Assembly: GCA_027064525.1 (NCBI GenBank)
Contig: JAMOPJ010000032.1
Coordinates: 34,099-98,098 of the forward strand
Direction of reading: 5' to 3'
Source: Archaeoglobaceae archaeon
GTDB lineage: Archaea > Halobacteriota > Archaeoglobi > Archaeoglobales > Archaeoglobaceae
Length of the DNA: 64,000 bases
Below the pieces are notes generated by a model that did not search any database, was not told the DNA's origin, and saw nothing but the letters and a program-made list of their open reading frames with translations. How positions within the stretch are numbered: the stretch's first letter is position 1; every line of letters starts with the position of its first letter. Both the position numbers and the translations under genes were made by a program. This document shows, piece after piece, positions 56,734-64,000 of this stretch.

Positions 56734-57893
56734 AAGTAGTCTATATCCTAACGGTTAGTTGGGGAGGAATACCTCACTACACTGCAGAATTAGCTAATGC
56801 TATGTCTAGTTATGCTGATGTAATTGTGCTAAAGCCAGAGGATGAAAATGATAATATTTTTAATAAAAATGTGCAAATCATATGTACTTTCAAGCCAATA
56901 ATATTTTCACGTAAAAATCTTCTAAGAATACTCACATTAAAGAATGTCAGCAATTTTGCATCATATAAAAATATTTATAATGTGCTAAAAGAATTAAATC
57001 CAGATATAGTTCATTTTACAGAGCTATATCCACATTCAGCACTTTTTACACGATTATACAACATCGATAAGAATTATCCCGTAATATGCACATTCCATGC
57101 AACATTCAAATCATTCCTATTTTCTCCAAGACAGTATGGTCTGACTAAGGCTATAGTTTTCTCTATTGCTGAGTTATTAAAGAGATTAGTTGATCCAAAG
57201 AAGATAATAGTTCACACAGAAAACGATAAGAAAACACTTATCAGCAGAGGTTTAGACCCAAGCAAAATAGAAGTAATACCACACGGAGCATATTCATTCT
57301 TTAAGAACTTTGTTAGGATTAATGAGGATAGTAAAGAAAAAGTAGTGTTGTTCTTTGGTTATATACAAGAGAATAAAGGTTTAGAATACCTGTTAAAAGC
57401 TATGAAAATTGTTATGAGAAATATAAAGGATGTTAAATTAGTAATAGCTGGTGAAGGTGATCTGAGAAGGTATAACACTCTACTTGATAAATTAGATAGC
57501 TCAAGATTGGAAATTTATAACGAGTTTATATCAAACGAATTTGCAGCTCAACTTTTTAAACGTGCAAGTGTCGTAGTTTTACCATACACACACCATAGAG
57601 GTCATAGCGGAGTTTTAACAATAGCTTTATCGTTTGGAAAGCCCGTTGTTGTTGCCAATGTTGGGGATTTGCCGAACATGATTGAAAATGGTAGAGAAGG
57701 ATTCATTGTGCCTCCAAGAGACTCAAAAGCTCCTGCAGATGCAATAATTAAAATTCTAAGAGACGATAAGTTAAGGAAGAACATGTCAAGAAATGCGTTA
57801 AAGAAGTCAGAAAAGTTGTCATGGGATAACATTGCGAAGATGCATATGAAGGTTTATGAGGGTGTTTTGAATGAGCGAAGGAGTAGAAGTTAG
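56730..57893 (+). CDS. GT4 family glycosyltransferase
   Basis: 387 aa GT-B enzyme. N-terminal SWGGIPHYTAELANAM (about 10-25) with the acceptor glycine loop, PDIVHFTELYPHS (about 91-103), and C-terminal VIPHGAYSFF (about 184-193), FFGYIQENKGLEYLLKAM (about 208-225), and THHRGHSGVLTIALSFGKPVV (split: THHRGHSGVL, TIALSFGKPVV; about 287-307). The usual E-x7-E is replaced by His/Ser-rich HRGHSGVLTIAL, a variant also known in some GT4 members. Overlaps the following membrane-protein gene by 23 bases. Confidence 0.87.
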   Translation: MKVVYILTVSWGGIPHYTAELANAMSSYADVIVLKPEDENDNIFNKNVQIICTFKPIIFSRKNLLRILTLKNVSNFASYKNIYNVLKELNPDIVHFTELYPHSALFTRLYNIDKNYPVICTFHATFKSFLFSPRQYGLTKAIVFSIAELLKRLVDPKKIIVHTENDKKTLISRGLDPSKIEVIPHGAYSFFKNFVRINEDSKEKVVLFFGYIQENKGLEYLLKAMKIVMRNIKDVKLVIAGEGDLRRYNTLLDKLDSSRLEIYNEFISNEFAAQLFKRASVVVLPYTHHRGHSGVLTIALSFGKPVVVANVGDLPNMIENGREGFIVPPRDSKAPADAIIKILRDDKLRKNMSRNALKKSEKLSWDNIAKMHMKVYEGVLNERRSRS

Positions 57894-59943
57894 AATCCCA
57901 GACATATTTAGGCTGAACGATTGGCAGACAAGAAGGTTTATTCTGATAGTCCTCTCTACTTTAATAGCCTACGATGCTACATTTCCTGCAGACAAATTTC
58001 TGTTTGAAATCCCTATACTGCCACAGTTACTGGGCTTTGTTATCTTTACGTTTATACCGGGTTTCATAATTATTAGGATATTAAGAATTCACAACATTGA
58101 TCGTATTCTTAACATTCTCTTAGTAGTTGGATTGAGCATGGCTTTTAACACTTTTTTGAGTTTTTTCTTGAATGAAATAACTTTTATATTTAATTTCGTG
58201 CCAATATCTTTTATATCTCTTTTTGTAACATACAACTTAATCTTAACTATATTGTTGACTATCTGTTATTTTAGAGATAGTAGAAGTCTGAATGCTATAA
58301 ATGATGCCAAGGACATAGAGGTAAGTCTTTTACAAATTAGTTTATTAGTTTTAATACCATCTTTAAGTGTGTTAGGAATATATCTCTTAAACTATTATAA
58401 TATAAATTATGTGAATATTTTACTTACCATTATAATTTCATTGATACCGTTTTTGTACAGATTTAGGGAATTTCATGTTATATTGATTTGGATATCAGCA
58501 ATTTCAATACTTTTTAGCACTCATTTAGTATCAGACTATTTATGGTCTTGGGATATACATTTTCAATATTATGTTGCAAATTTGATAAAAGAGAACGGTT
58601 ATTGGAAATCTGATTTACCTCAAGGAGCAAATTCGCTTTTAGCGATTGTACTCTTAGCTCCGATTTATTCTATTTTGCTTGATTTAGATTTGGTATGGGT
58701 ATACAAGATAGTATACCCATTTTTCTTCTCATTAGTGCCAGTTGGAATATACTACTTAGCTAAAATGCAGTTCAATGATGACGTGATAGCGTTTTTCTCT
58801 CCATTCGTCTTTATGTTTTATTACGGATTCTTTAAAGATATGACAGATAAACAGCAAATAGCTGAAATCTTCCTTATTTTATCTCTTATAACAATGTTTA
58901 ATGGTAATACAAGAGTAAGGATGCTAACGATACTTTTTTTGAGTATGCTTCCATTGTCACACTATGGAGTAAGCCATATTTTTCTATTTTCGCTTATCTT
59001 TACTTTGGCTATCTCATATATTTTTAGAATCAAAAACGCATTACCGATAATATCCGTGTTCTTATTCGCAATTTTAACTATTGCATGGTACATCTACACC
59101 TCGAAGATGTATATATTTGGTACAATAGTTAATGTAGGATACCACACAGTATCGAGTTTGATTGAGATAACTAAACCTGAGATACGTTCAGGTGTGGATT
59201 ATCTAACCGCACCAGCACCAAATGTATTGTGGATAATTTACAAAGCAATTAGTGCAATATTAGTGCTATGCATCATAATAGGGGTTATAAGATTAATACA
59301 TTCATATCTTACCAGAAAGCCTATTTGTAGAGATTGGTGCTTTGGGTTGATTGCTATAGCATTTACAAGTTTTATACTAACTTTGACATTTAAGGGATTT
59401 GAACTTGGTATGGACAGAGGTCTACAAATAGCTCTAACGGTCCTATCCCCCTTCGCAATTGTAGGATTTATGACTATATTCAATACGATTAGCAAGGTAA
59501 CTGATATAGCAACCGCTACTACAGTATATAAGTTCATAGCTATGTACTTGTGTATCTTCATACTCTTTAGTTCAGGATTAATCCATGAATTAGCAGGAGA
59601 TCAAATACAATATGCAATTGCCTTGAATAAAAACCCTAAGTGGAATGTTTATGACATAAGTGAAGTGGAGGGTGCAAGATGGCTTAAAACTAATTCAGTT
59701 GGTAATGTAGCTGTAATTAATCCTTGGTATGCCATTAAAAGTAGAGATGGAGTATTACTGGCAGGATATTATTCATCGAAAACGATAATTAAATTATCTC
59801 AAAATACGATAAAATTACCTAATGATGTTTGTATATTTTTAGGTAAGGTTACAATAAGAGAGGGCATTATTAGAGACAAAATCGATGAGTTAAATAAAAT
59901 TTACAGTAGTGGAAAATCCTGTATTGTATATTTCTCACCCTAA
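57871..59943 (+). CDS. large polytopic membrane protein (DUF2206-like), possible glycan polymerase or GT-C enzyme
   Basis: 690 aa with some 16 membrane helices and a short soluble C-terminus (about 600-690). The N-terminal GFVIFTFIPGFIIIRILRI (about 54-72) and an Asp/His-rich outer loop SDYLWSWDIHFQYYVANLIK (about 217-236) match the archaeal DUF2206 pattern and recall the first-loop acidic residues of lipid-linked sugar GT-C enzymes. The role could be polymerase or sugar transferase on the outside of the membrane. Function is inferred. The gene is AT-rich. Confidence 0.7.
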   Translation: MSEGVEVRIPDIFRLNDWQTRRFILIVLSTLIAYDATFPADKFLFEIPILPQLLGFVIFTFIPGFIIIRILRIHNIDRILNILLVVGLSMAFNTFLSFFLNEITFIFNFVPISFISLFVTYNLILTILLTICYFRDSRSLNAINDAKDIEVSLLQISLLVLIPSLSVLGIYLLNYYNINYVNILLTIIISLIPFLYRFREFHVILIWISAISILFSTHLVSDYLWSWDIHFQYYVANLIKENGYWKSDLPQGANSLLAIVLLAPIYSILLDLDLVWVYKIVYPFFFSLVPVGIYYLAKMQFNDDVIAFFSPFVFMFYYGFFKDMTDKQQIAEIFLILSLITMFNGNTRVRMLTILFLSMLPLSHYGVSHIFLFSLIFTLAISYIFRIKNALPIISVFLFAILTIAWYIYTSKMYIFGTIVNVGYHTVSSLIEITKPEIRSGVDYLTAPAPNVLWIIYKAISAILVLCIIIGVIRLIHSYLTRKPICRDWCFGLIAIAFTSFILTLTFKGFELGMDRGLQIALTVLSPFAIVGFMTIFNTISKVTDIATATTVYKFIAMYLCIFILFSSGLIHELAGDQIQYAIALNKNPKWNVYDISEVEGARWLKTNSVGNVAVINPWYAIKSRDGVLLAGYYSSKTIIKLSQNTIKLPNDVCIFLGKVTIREGIIRDKIDELNKIYSSGKSCIVYFSP

Positions 59944-59965
59944 CTAAAGATTTCATAAAGGGGTG

Positions 59966-60484
59966 ATGATTATAAAGAAAGGAAAATCAATCAATGAAGT
60001 AAAGAAATTAATTCTTGATATTGGCTGCGGAGATAGGAAATTGAAAGGAGCAATAGGAATAGACATTAGAAAGACGAAAGACGTTGATATCATCGCTGAT
60101 GCCCGCTATCTTCCTTTCAAAGATGAAGTCTTTGACCATGTCTATTCATCTCATCTCATTGAACATTTTAGTCATCGGGAGGTCAAAGATGTCGTGCGTG
60201 AATGGGTTCGAGTCTTGAAAAAAGGTGGAACAATCGAAATAAGATGTCCTTGGCTTCGTATAAGAGCTCTTATATTCTTCTTAAGGCCAACTTGGGAAAA
60301 CATGAAACACATCTATGGAGGACAGGAGCACGAAGGAGATTTCCACAAATGTGGTTTCTCATTCAATCTTCTAAAGGAACTATTGGAGGAGTGTGGAATT
60401 ACGAAAATCAAACGTGTAATAAGAGGGTATAAAGGTATACCGTTTATTCCTGATTGTTTACATGTTAGAGGTATTAAGAAATAA
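59966..60484 (+). CDS. small SAM-dependent methyltransferase
   Basis: 172 aa from ATG 59966 (a GTG at 59963 is possible; AAAGGGG is just upstream). LILDIGCGDRKLKGAIGIDI (about 15-34) contains motif I, HLIEHFSHREV (about 63-73) and RVLKKGGTIEIRCPW (about 81-95) follow. It is shorter than most, with a His-rich HEGDFHKCGFS region (about 121-131) near the C-terminus. Likely methylates a glycan component. Last plus-strand gene of the island, facing the flippase. Confidence 0.82.
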   Translation: MIIKKGKSINEVKKLILDIGCGDRKLKGAIGIDIRKTKDVDIIADARYLPFKDEVFDHVYSSHLIEHFSHREVKDVVREWVRVLKKGGTIEIRCPWLRIRALIFFLRPTWENMKHIYGGQEHEGDFHKCGFSFNLLKELLEECGITKIKRVIRGYKGIPFIPDCLHVRGIKK

Positions 60485-60546
60485 ATATAAAATAAAATTA
60501 AAAACATAATTATTTATAAAATTTTTAAAGTAAAAAATAAAAATCA

Positions 60547-61803
60547 TTAGAAATATGCTCCACGCAATAAGATGAAAAATGTTACGATAAAATTAGCCAA
60601 AACCCACGCAAATCCAACCCCAATAATACCATACTTAGTCATTAGTAAATAACTCCCTACTAACGTTAGTATGGATATACAACTATAAACAAAAATTACG
60701 GGCTTGATTTCTTTCTGAACACGCTTAACATAAGCATATATTGTATTTGCAGAGAATGGAACCGCCCCAAGCACAAGAACTTTCAAAATATCAAAACTTT
60801 TTTCAGCGTATTTTTCACCAAATATCCATAGTATACGATCCCCTAAGATAAAGATCGTTAGTATACCAACTCCAATCAAAACAAAAGTAAACATCACAGC
60901 TTTCCTTATATTCCACTCAAGTTTCTCATATTCGTAGGAACCTTCAGCAAGCAATGAAGTTGAAACGGCACCGGGGATAATAGCCAATAAGTTAGAAACC
61001 GACCATGCTATAAAAAAGTAGGCGTTTTGTTCAGCTCCTAAAACGTTTAAGACCATTATCGGAAGTATAACATTCGGCAAGAATTGGAAAATCCCGGCGA
61101 TGTAATTTCCCAGGGTGTAGTGAAAGATTTCGTTGATAATGTCTTTTCTTACTGTTGGAATTGGTTTATATGGTAGAATCCTTGAAATTAAGAAAATTCC
61201 AATCAGAAAGGCTAGAAGTGGTGTTAAACCATAAGACAAATAGATCCCCAAAGCTCCAAAAGTAGTCAAGAAAGGTAAAATTCCAATTCGAGCAAAGGTT
61301 ACAACGGTTAGTATAAACGAATATTCTGCTTTTCTAAATCCAACAAATATACCTCTACTTTGTAAAGATGCCAGAGGTATTACGGAAGTATATAAAAAAA
61401 ACAGAAAGAGAAACATCTTTTTTTCAATCATGATGCTTAAAGAAGGACTCCATATGTTTATTCCTGTAATAAATATCAATGCTAGAGAAAAAGAGACGAT
61501 GGAAGAAATTGTAAAACAAGTATTTATAAATTTTACTTTATCTTTTCTTTCAGGTAAAAATCTAATTAAGGAGATATCAAATCCAAGTAGTGAAAGTATT
61601 AAGATGAAATTCATGGCGGAGATTATAGCTGATGCTAAGCCAACATCCTCAGCAGAATAAAACCTTGCAGCAATAAGCCAGAAGAAGAATCCTGAACCGG
61701 CAGATGTTATCGATGACAGCATCAAAAAGTATGCGTTTTTGAAAAGAGGATCGCTTAAGTGTTTCCGTAAGTCTTCTCTGTTTTTAGGTATCCAGATTTT
61801 CAT
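60547..61803 (-). CDS. polysaccharide / oligosaccharide flippase (Wzx/MATE-like)
   Basis: 418 aa with about 12-13 membrane helices. The beginning, KNAYFLMLSSITSAGSGFFFWLIAARFY (two parts: KNAYFLMLSSITSAG and SGFFFWLIAARFY) then SAEDVGLASAI, is the signature of the PST/RfbX group. Flips lipid-linked sugars across the membrane. GGAGGT (61811-61816) precedes ATG 61803. Convergent with the plus-strand methyltransferase; the 200 bases upstream (61804-62003) hold only the leader and AT-rich DNA. Confidence 0.88.
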   Translation of the reverse strand: MKIWIPKNREDLRKHLSDPLFKNAYFLMLSSITSAGSGFFFWLIAARFYSAEDVGLASAIISAMNFILILSLLGFDISLIRFLPERKDKVKFINTCFTISSIVSFSLALIFITGINIWSPSLSIMIEKKMFLFLFFLYTSVIPLASLQSRGIFVGFRKAEYSFILTVVTFARIGILPFLTTFGALGIYLSYGLTPLLAFLIGIFLISRILPYKPIPTVRKDIINEIFHYTLGNYIAGIFQFLPNVILPIMVLNVLGAEQNAYFFIAWSVSNLLAIIPGAVSTSLLAEGSYEYEKLEWNIRKAVMFTFVLIGVGILTIFILGDRILWIFGEKYAEKSFDILKVLVLGAVPFSANTIYAYVKRVQKEIKPVIFVYSCISILTLVGSYLLMTKYGIIGVGFAWVLANFIVTFFILLRGAYF

Positions 61804-61816
61804 TCTATTTAACCTC

Positions 61817-62003
61817 CTTCATTTTTTAGATGCTTTTTGTGGTTTTTAATAATAGTTCCAGCTCCAGTAATACTCGAAAGCATTAAGAATATCGAATTTT
61901 GTAAAGAGGATCTCTGAGCTTTCGAATTAATCTATGCATAACCTCTCAATTCAAAGAGAGTTTAATAAAACTGTCGTTCTTGTCCTAAAAAGATGGCATT
62001 ACA
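61817..62003. other. AT-rich intergenic stretch between flippase and rmlC
   Basis: About 190 bases with stops in every frame. It holds the promoter of the flippase gene (TTTAATAATAG-like runs near 61842-61853, minus strand) and a short inverted repeat CTCTCAATTCAAAGAGAG near 61946-61963 that may be a terminator for rmlC. Nothing else is seen. Confidence 0.4.
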
Positions 62004-62519
62004 TTACGTAGAATCCATCACTTGTGTGGTGGATAAAAACCAGTCCCACGGCTTATTACAGCGAGGATCGTCTCTTCTTCCGTTTATAATCTTGGGCACA
62101 ATCGTTGGATCGTTCCAAGGTTTTCTGATTTCATCTGGATTCTCGTAATCGTATAGTCTGTTTACAAAGTAGACTAATATTGCTGGCTCATTTCCAACAA
62201 CCTTAAATCCATGCCAATAATGTCCCGGAACTCTCACTATCTGAGGATTTTCACCAGTCGAAATAATTTCAGCTAACTCTTGCGCTGTCTTGTCATCATA
62301 GGCACAGATCTTGATAGCTCCCTTAATACAAACGAAGTAATCAACCTGCCCCCTCTCATGCTTGTGCCAGGCTCTTACAATACCGGGATAAGTAATTGAC
62401 AGATTGGCTTGAACTATTTCATTCTGGAATATATCCCAGTCCTTACGCATTATCTCGGTGAAAAACCCTCTTTCATCTGCAAATCTCTTCAAAGGTTTGA
62501 TAACAATTCCGGGAAGCAT
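62004..62519 (-). CDS. rmlC: dTDP-4-dehydrorhamnose 3,5-epimerase-like protein
   Basis: 171 aa cupin. FADERGFFTEIMR (about 13-25), NLSITYPGIVRAWHKHERGQVDYFVCIKG (parts: NLSITYPGIVRAWH and KHERGQVDYFVCIKG, about 39-67) with the catalytic His, and PGHYWHGFKV (about 97-106). RmlC epimerises dTDP-4-keto-6-deoxyglucose toward dTDP-rhamnose; members of this shape may also act on related sugars. The last gene of rmlD-vapBC-rmlC; a 2-base gap separates it from the toxin gene. Confidence 0.88.
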   Translation of the reverse strand: MLPGIVIKPLKRFADERGFFTEIMRKDWDIFQNEIVQANLSITYPGIVRAWHKHERGQVDYFVCIKGAIKICAYDDKTAQELAEIISTGENPQIVRVPGHYWHGFKVVGNEPAILVYFVNRLYDYENPDEIRKPWNDPTIVPKIINGRRDDPRCNKPWDWFLSTTQVMDST

Positions 62520-62521
62520 GG

Positions 62522-62965
62522 TTACACCTCCACCACATCAAGAAAATTGACCCTCTTAAAATCCCCGTCAAACGTGGCAATCTTCTTTATCCCGTAGTGC
62601 TTGCACGTCGCAGCTATCAAAGCATCGTTCGGTAGGAGGTTGTAATTTTTCATTAGCTCCCAGACTTCAGAGGTATTCTGATAATCCCTCAGAACCGTGA
62701 TGCCTAAATCGTCCAGTAGGTTAAAGAACTTCGTTAATTCTTCTAAGAAGTGTTCATAACCGTTGCTGGACACGAACTCTCTAAATCTCCTGTAAGATCT
62801 GATGCCAAACTTTCTTTCGGCAATCTTTCTTGAGATTACGTAAAGTGTTTCGTTTATCACCGTAAAAGACGTGAAGAGCGGTTCTTCAAGTTCAAATATT
62901 CTGGTTGCCTTTTCGGTCAACTCCGTTTCGAACAGAAAATTGTAGAAAACATTTGTATCTACCAT
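62522..62965 (-). CDS. PIN-domain toxin (VapC-like)
   Basis: About 147 aa from ATG 62965 (ATG 62971 possible). VDTNVFYNFL carries the first catalytic Asp (position 3), NETLYV the Glu (near 38), PNDALIAATC (about 112-121) the third acidic residue and FDGDF (near 130) the last, so the nuclease site is complete. VapC toxins cut specific RNAs. The start overlaps the end of the antitoxin gene by 4 bases or lies a few bases after. The pair is inserted between rmlD and rmlC. Confidence 0.9.
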   Translation of the reverse strand: MVDTNVFYNFLFETELTEKATRIFELEEPLFTSFTVINETLYVISRKIAERKFGIRSYRRFREFVSSNGYEHFLEELTKFFNLLDDLGITVLRDYQNTSEVWELMKNYNLLPNDALIAATCKHYGIKKIATFDGDFKRVNFLDVVEV

Positions 62966-62967
62966 TA

Positions 62968-63162
62968 TCACATCATAACCTCCTCTTCAAACTCCTTTAA
63001 TTCGTCAACCTTCGCTTTCCCAAAAATTCCCCTGTATAAATTCACAACATCTTTCCTGTCTTTTGTAATCGCGATCTTCAGCCTCGTTTTATCCTTTAAA
63101 TCAACCTTCTCAAGAGGCCTAAAAACTCCATTCTCGTATATAACTTCGATAACTTTCGGCAT
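62968..63162 (-). CDS. AF2212-like / DUF104 antitoxin (VapB type)
   Basis: 64 aa from ATG 63162. PKVIEVIYENGVFRPLEKVDL (parts: PKVIEVIYENGV and FRPLEKVDL) followed by KDKTRLKIAI is the DUF104 beta-barrel pattern, named after an Archaeoglobus fulgidus protein; these antitoxins pair with PIN toxins. The C-terminal helix with EFEEEV probably binds the toxin. Immediately upstream of the PIN gene and downstream of rmlD. Confidence 0.9.
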   Translation of the reverse strand: MPKVIEVIYENGVFRPLEKVDLKDKTRLKIAITKDRKDVVNLYRGIFGKAKVDELKEFEEEVMM

Positions 63163-63167
63163 ATTAA

Positions 63168-63873
63168 TCACCTAAATATTTCTTCTTTCAACACTTTTAA
63201 AGCTTTTTTCAACTCGTAGGGTTTCTCATTCAAATATTTTGTGGCTTTTGATGTATCAAGAGATGAATCCTTAGGTCTTTTTGCAATCCAGTTTATCTCA
63301 TTCATCCTTGAAGGAATAATTAAACTCTCGTCCAATCCAAATACTCTTGCAATTTCTTTAGCAAACTCAAACCTTGAAACCCTTGTAGCTCCAGCTAAAT
63401 GGAAAATACCCTTAAGTCTTCTTTCAGCAATCTCTAACGACATCTTAGCAAGATTGGTATTTAGTGTTGGTGTAATATATTGGTCGGTGACGATTCTAAC
63501 ACTTTCCCCTTTCTCAAGCTTGTTGATCAACCATAAAGCAAAATTAACCTTACCGCTTGCTGGCTTAGCTCCATATATAACACAAGTCCTCGCAATACAG
63601 AAGTCTTGACAGTATTTTTCTCCCAACAGCTTTGTATAACCGTAATAATTCACAGGATTAGTTTCATCATCCTCCTTGTATAAGCCTTTATTTCCATCAA
63701 AGACGTAGTCAGTTGAAATATATATTAAGAAGGAATTAAATTTTCTTGCCATCTCTGCTATAATTTTAGTCCCTTCAACGTTTATTTTGTAAGCTAAATC
63801 CTTATCGACCTCGCATCTATCAACATCTGTTAAAGCTGCCGTGTGTATGATCACATCTGGCTTCACATCGTTA
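63168..63873 (-). pseudogene. rmlD: dTDP-4-dehydrorhamnose reductase, 5' end removed by an insertion sequence
   Basis: About 232 codons remain. VKPDVIIHTAALTDVDRCEV begins at the point that is normally residue 55-60 of RmlD, so the Rossmann entry GxxGxxG and the first 55 or so residues are missing. YISTDYVFDG (about 47-56) and the active-site YGYTKLLGEKYC (about 75-86) with Tyr and Lys are intact. In the reading frame, codons run on into the GGTGCTGACCC terminal sequence at 63874-63884, so the gene is cut by the insertion sequence. GTG 63866 could start a shortened protein, but without the cofactor site it should be inactive. The rest should lie beyond the element, outside the window. Confidence 0.85.
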
Positions 63874-64000
63874 GGTGCTGACCCTTTAACAGAAAGATTT
63901 ATATGGGGTAGTAATAATTTACTACATTATGGATTTAAGGGAGAAGTTAGAGGGATTAGAGAAGATAGCGTTAGAATCTGGATTATTTAAGAGATATAGG
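63874..64000 (+). mobile_element. left end of an insertion sequence with start of its transposase
   Basis: The element begins with GGTGCTGACCC (63874-63884), identical to both ends of the MITE at 1636-1714. TTTATAT at 63899-63905 is a likely TATA box for the gene starting at 63929. The element interrupts rmlD. If it makes a 9-bp duplication as the MITE did, the target is ACATCGTTA (63865-63873). The right end is outside the window. The IS family is not recognised. Confidence 0.75.
63929..64000 (+). CDS. probable transposase, N-terminal fragment (cut by the window end)
   Basis: The first 24 codons from ATG 63929 (MDLREKLEGLEKIALESGLF then KRYR) run to the end of the window without a stop. The sequence predicts a helix. 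It lies 55 bases inside the left end of the insertion sequence with a TATA box about 25 bases ahead, the normal place for a transposase. The fragment is too short for assignment to an IS family. Confidence 0.5.
   Translation, partial: MDLREKLEGLEKIALESGLFKRYR

Noticed and set aside
1..64000. CRISPR arrays and cas genes
   Set aside because: No regularly spaced direct repeats and no Cas-like protein seen.

Overview
The window comes from a hyperthermophilic or thermophilic euryarchaeon, most probably of the order Archaeoglobales (Archaeoglobus, Ferroglobus or Geoglobus type). The grounds are an Archaeoglobus-style inositol-1-phosphate synthase, archaeal proteasome beta, aCPSF1, Nep1, Clp1 kinase and ribose-1,5-bisphosphate isomerase. 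It also has TATA-box promoters with GGAGGTGA-type ribosome binding sites, PGF-CTERM surface proteins and many multiheme c-type cytochromes. No 16S gene is present, so the genus is inferred.

Layout. 0-2 kb: decayed accessory DNA with a Fic/Doc toxin-like gene, a broken membrane-protein gene and a 79-bp MITE-like element with a 9-bp target duplication, ending at tRNA-Arg(CCU). 2-13.6 kb: core genes (R15P isomerase, ThiL, Nep1, YjbQ family, Clp1-type kinase, RpiA, SurE) around an operon of one KaiC-like ATPase, two degenerate KaiC-like proteins and two polytopic membrane proteins. 13.7-18 kb: two related small membrane proteins with a beta-propeller, then ArsA and HypCBA. 18-31.8 kb: APC-USP permease, PIN-ATPase-KH protein, presenilin-type protease, PurD, FKBP isomerase, SSF symporter, and a PsmB-aCPSF1-MobB operon. 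31.9-45.3 kb: CysS and a cytochrome c region: CcmC, CcmF, CcmE, a cytochrome b with a membrane-anchored nine-heme cytochrome, a secreted VWA protein, two tandem nine-heme-site cytochromes and a tetraheme cytochrome. A LeuA/CimA-type synthase closes this part. 45.4-48.4 kb: tRNA-Ile(GAU) and two PGF-CTERM surface proteins. 48.4-64 kb: an AT-rich glycan/S-layer glycosylation island with GT2 and GT4 glycosyltransferases, a radical SAM protein, methyltransferases, an HprK-like P-loop protein, a DUF2206-like membrane protein, a flippase and RmlC/RmlD. It also carries toxin-antitoxin genes, pseudogenes and the end of an insertion sequence that cuts off the start of rmlD.

How it fits together. The cytochrome region looks like a complete export route for electrons: a quinol-oxidising cytochrome b and anchored nine-heme protein, heme-ligation proteins to mature them, and secreted tetraheme and nine-heme proteins rich in N-glycosylation sequons. 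The tetraheme protein is a candidate subunit of an archaeal extracellular cytochrome nanowire; this rests on resemblance and context, not on a search. The glycan island could supply the sugars for these secreted proteins and for the PGF-CTERM proteins.

The two ends of the window share an 11-bp terminal sequence, GGTGCTGACCC, in the MITE near 1.64 kb and the insertion sequence at 63.87 kb. One transposon family has therefore been active in both accessory regions.
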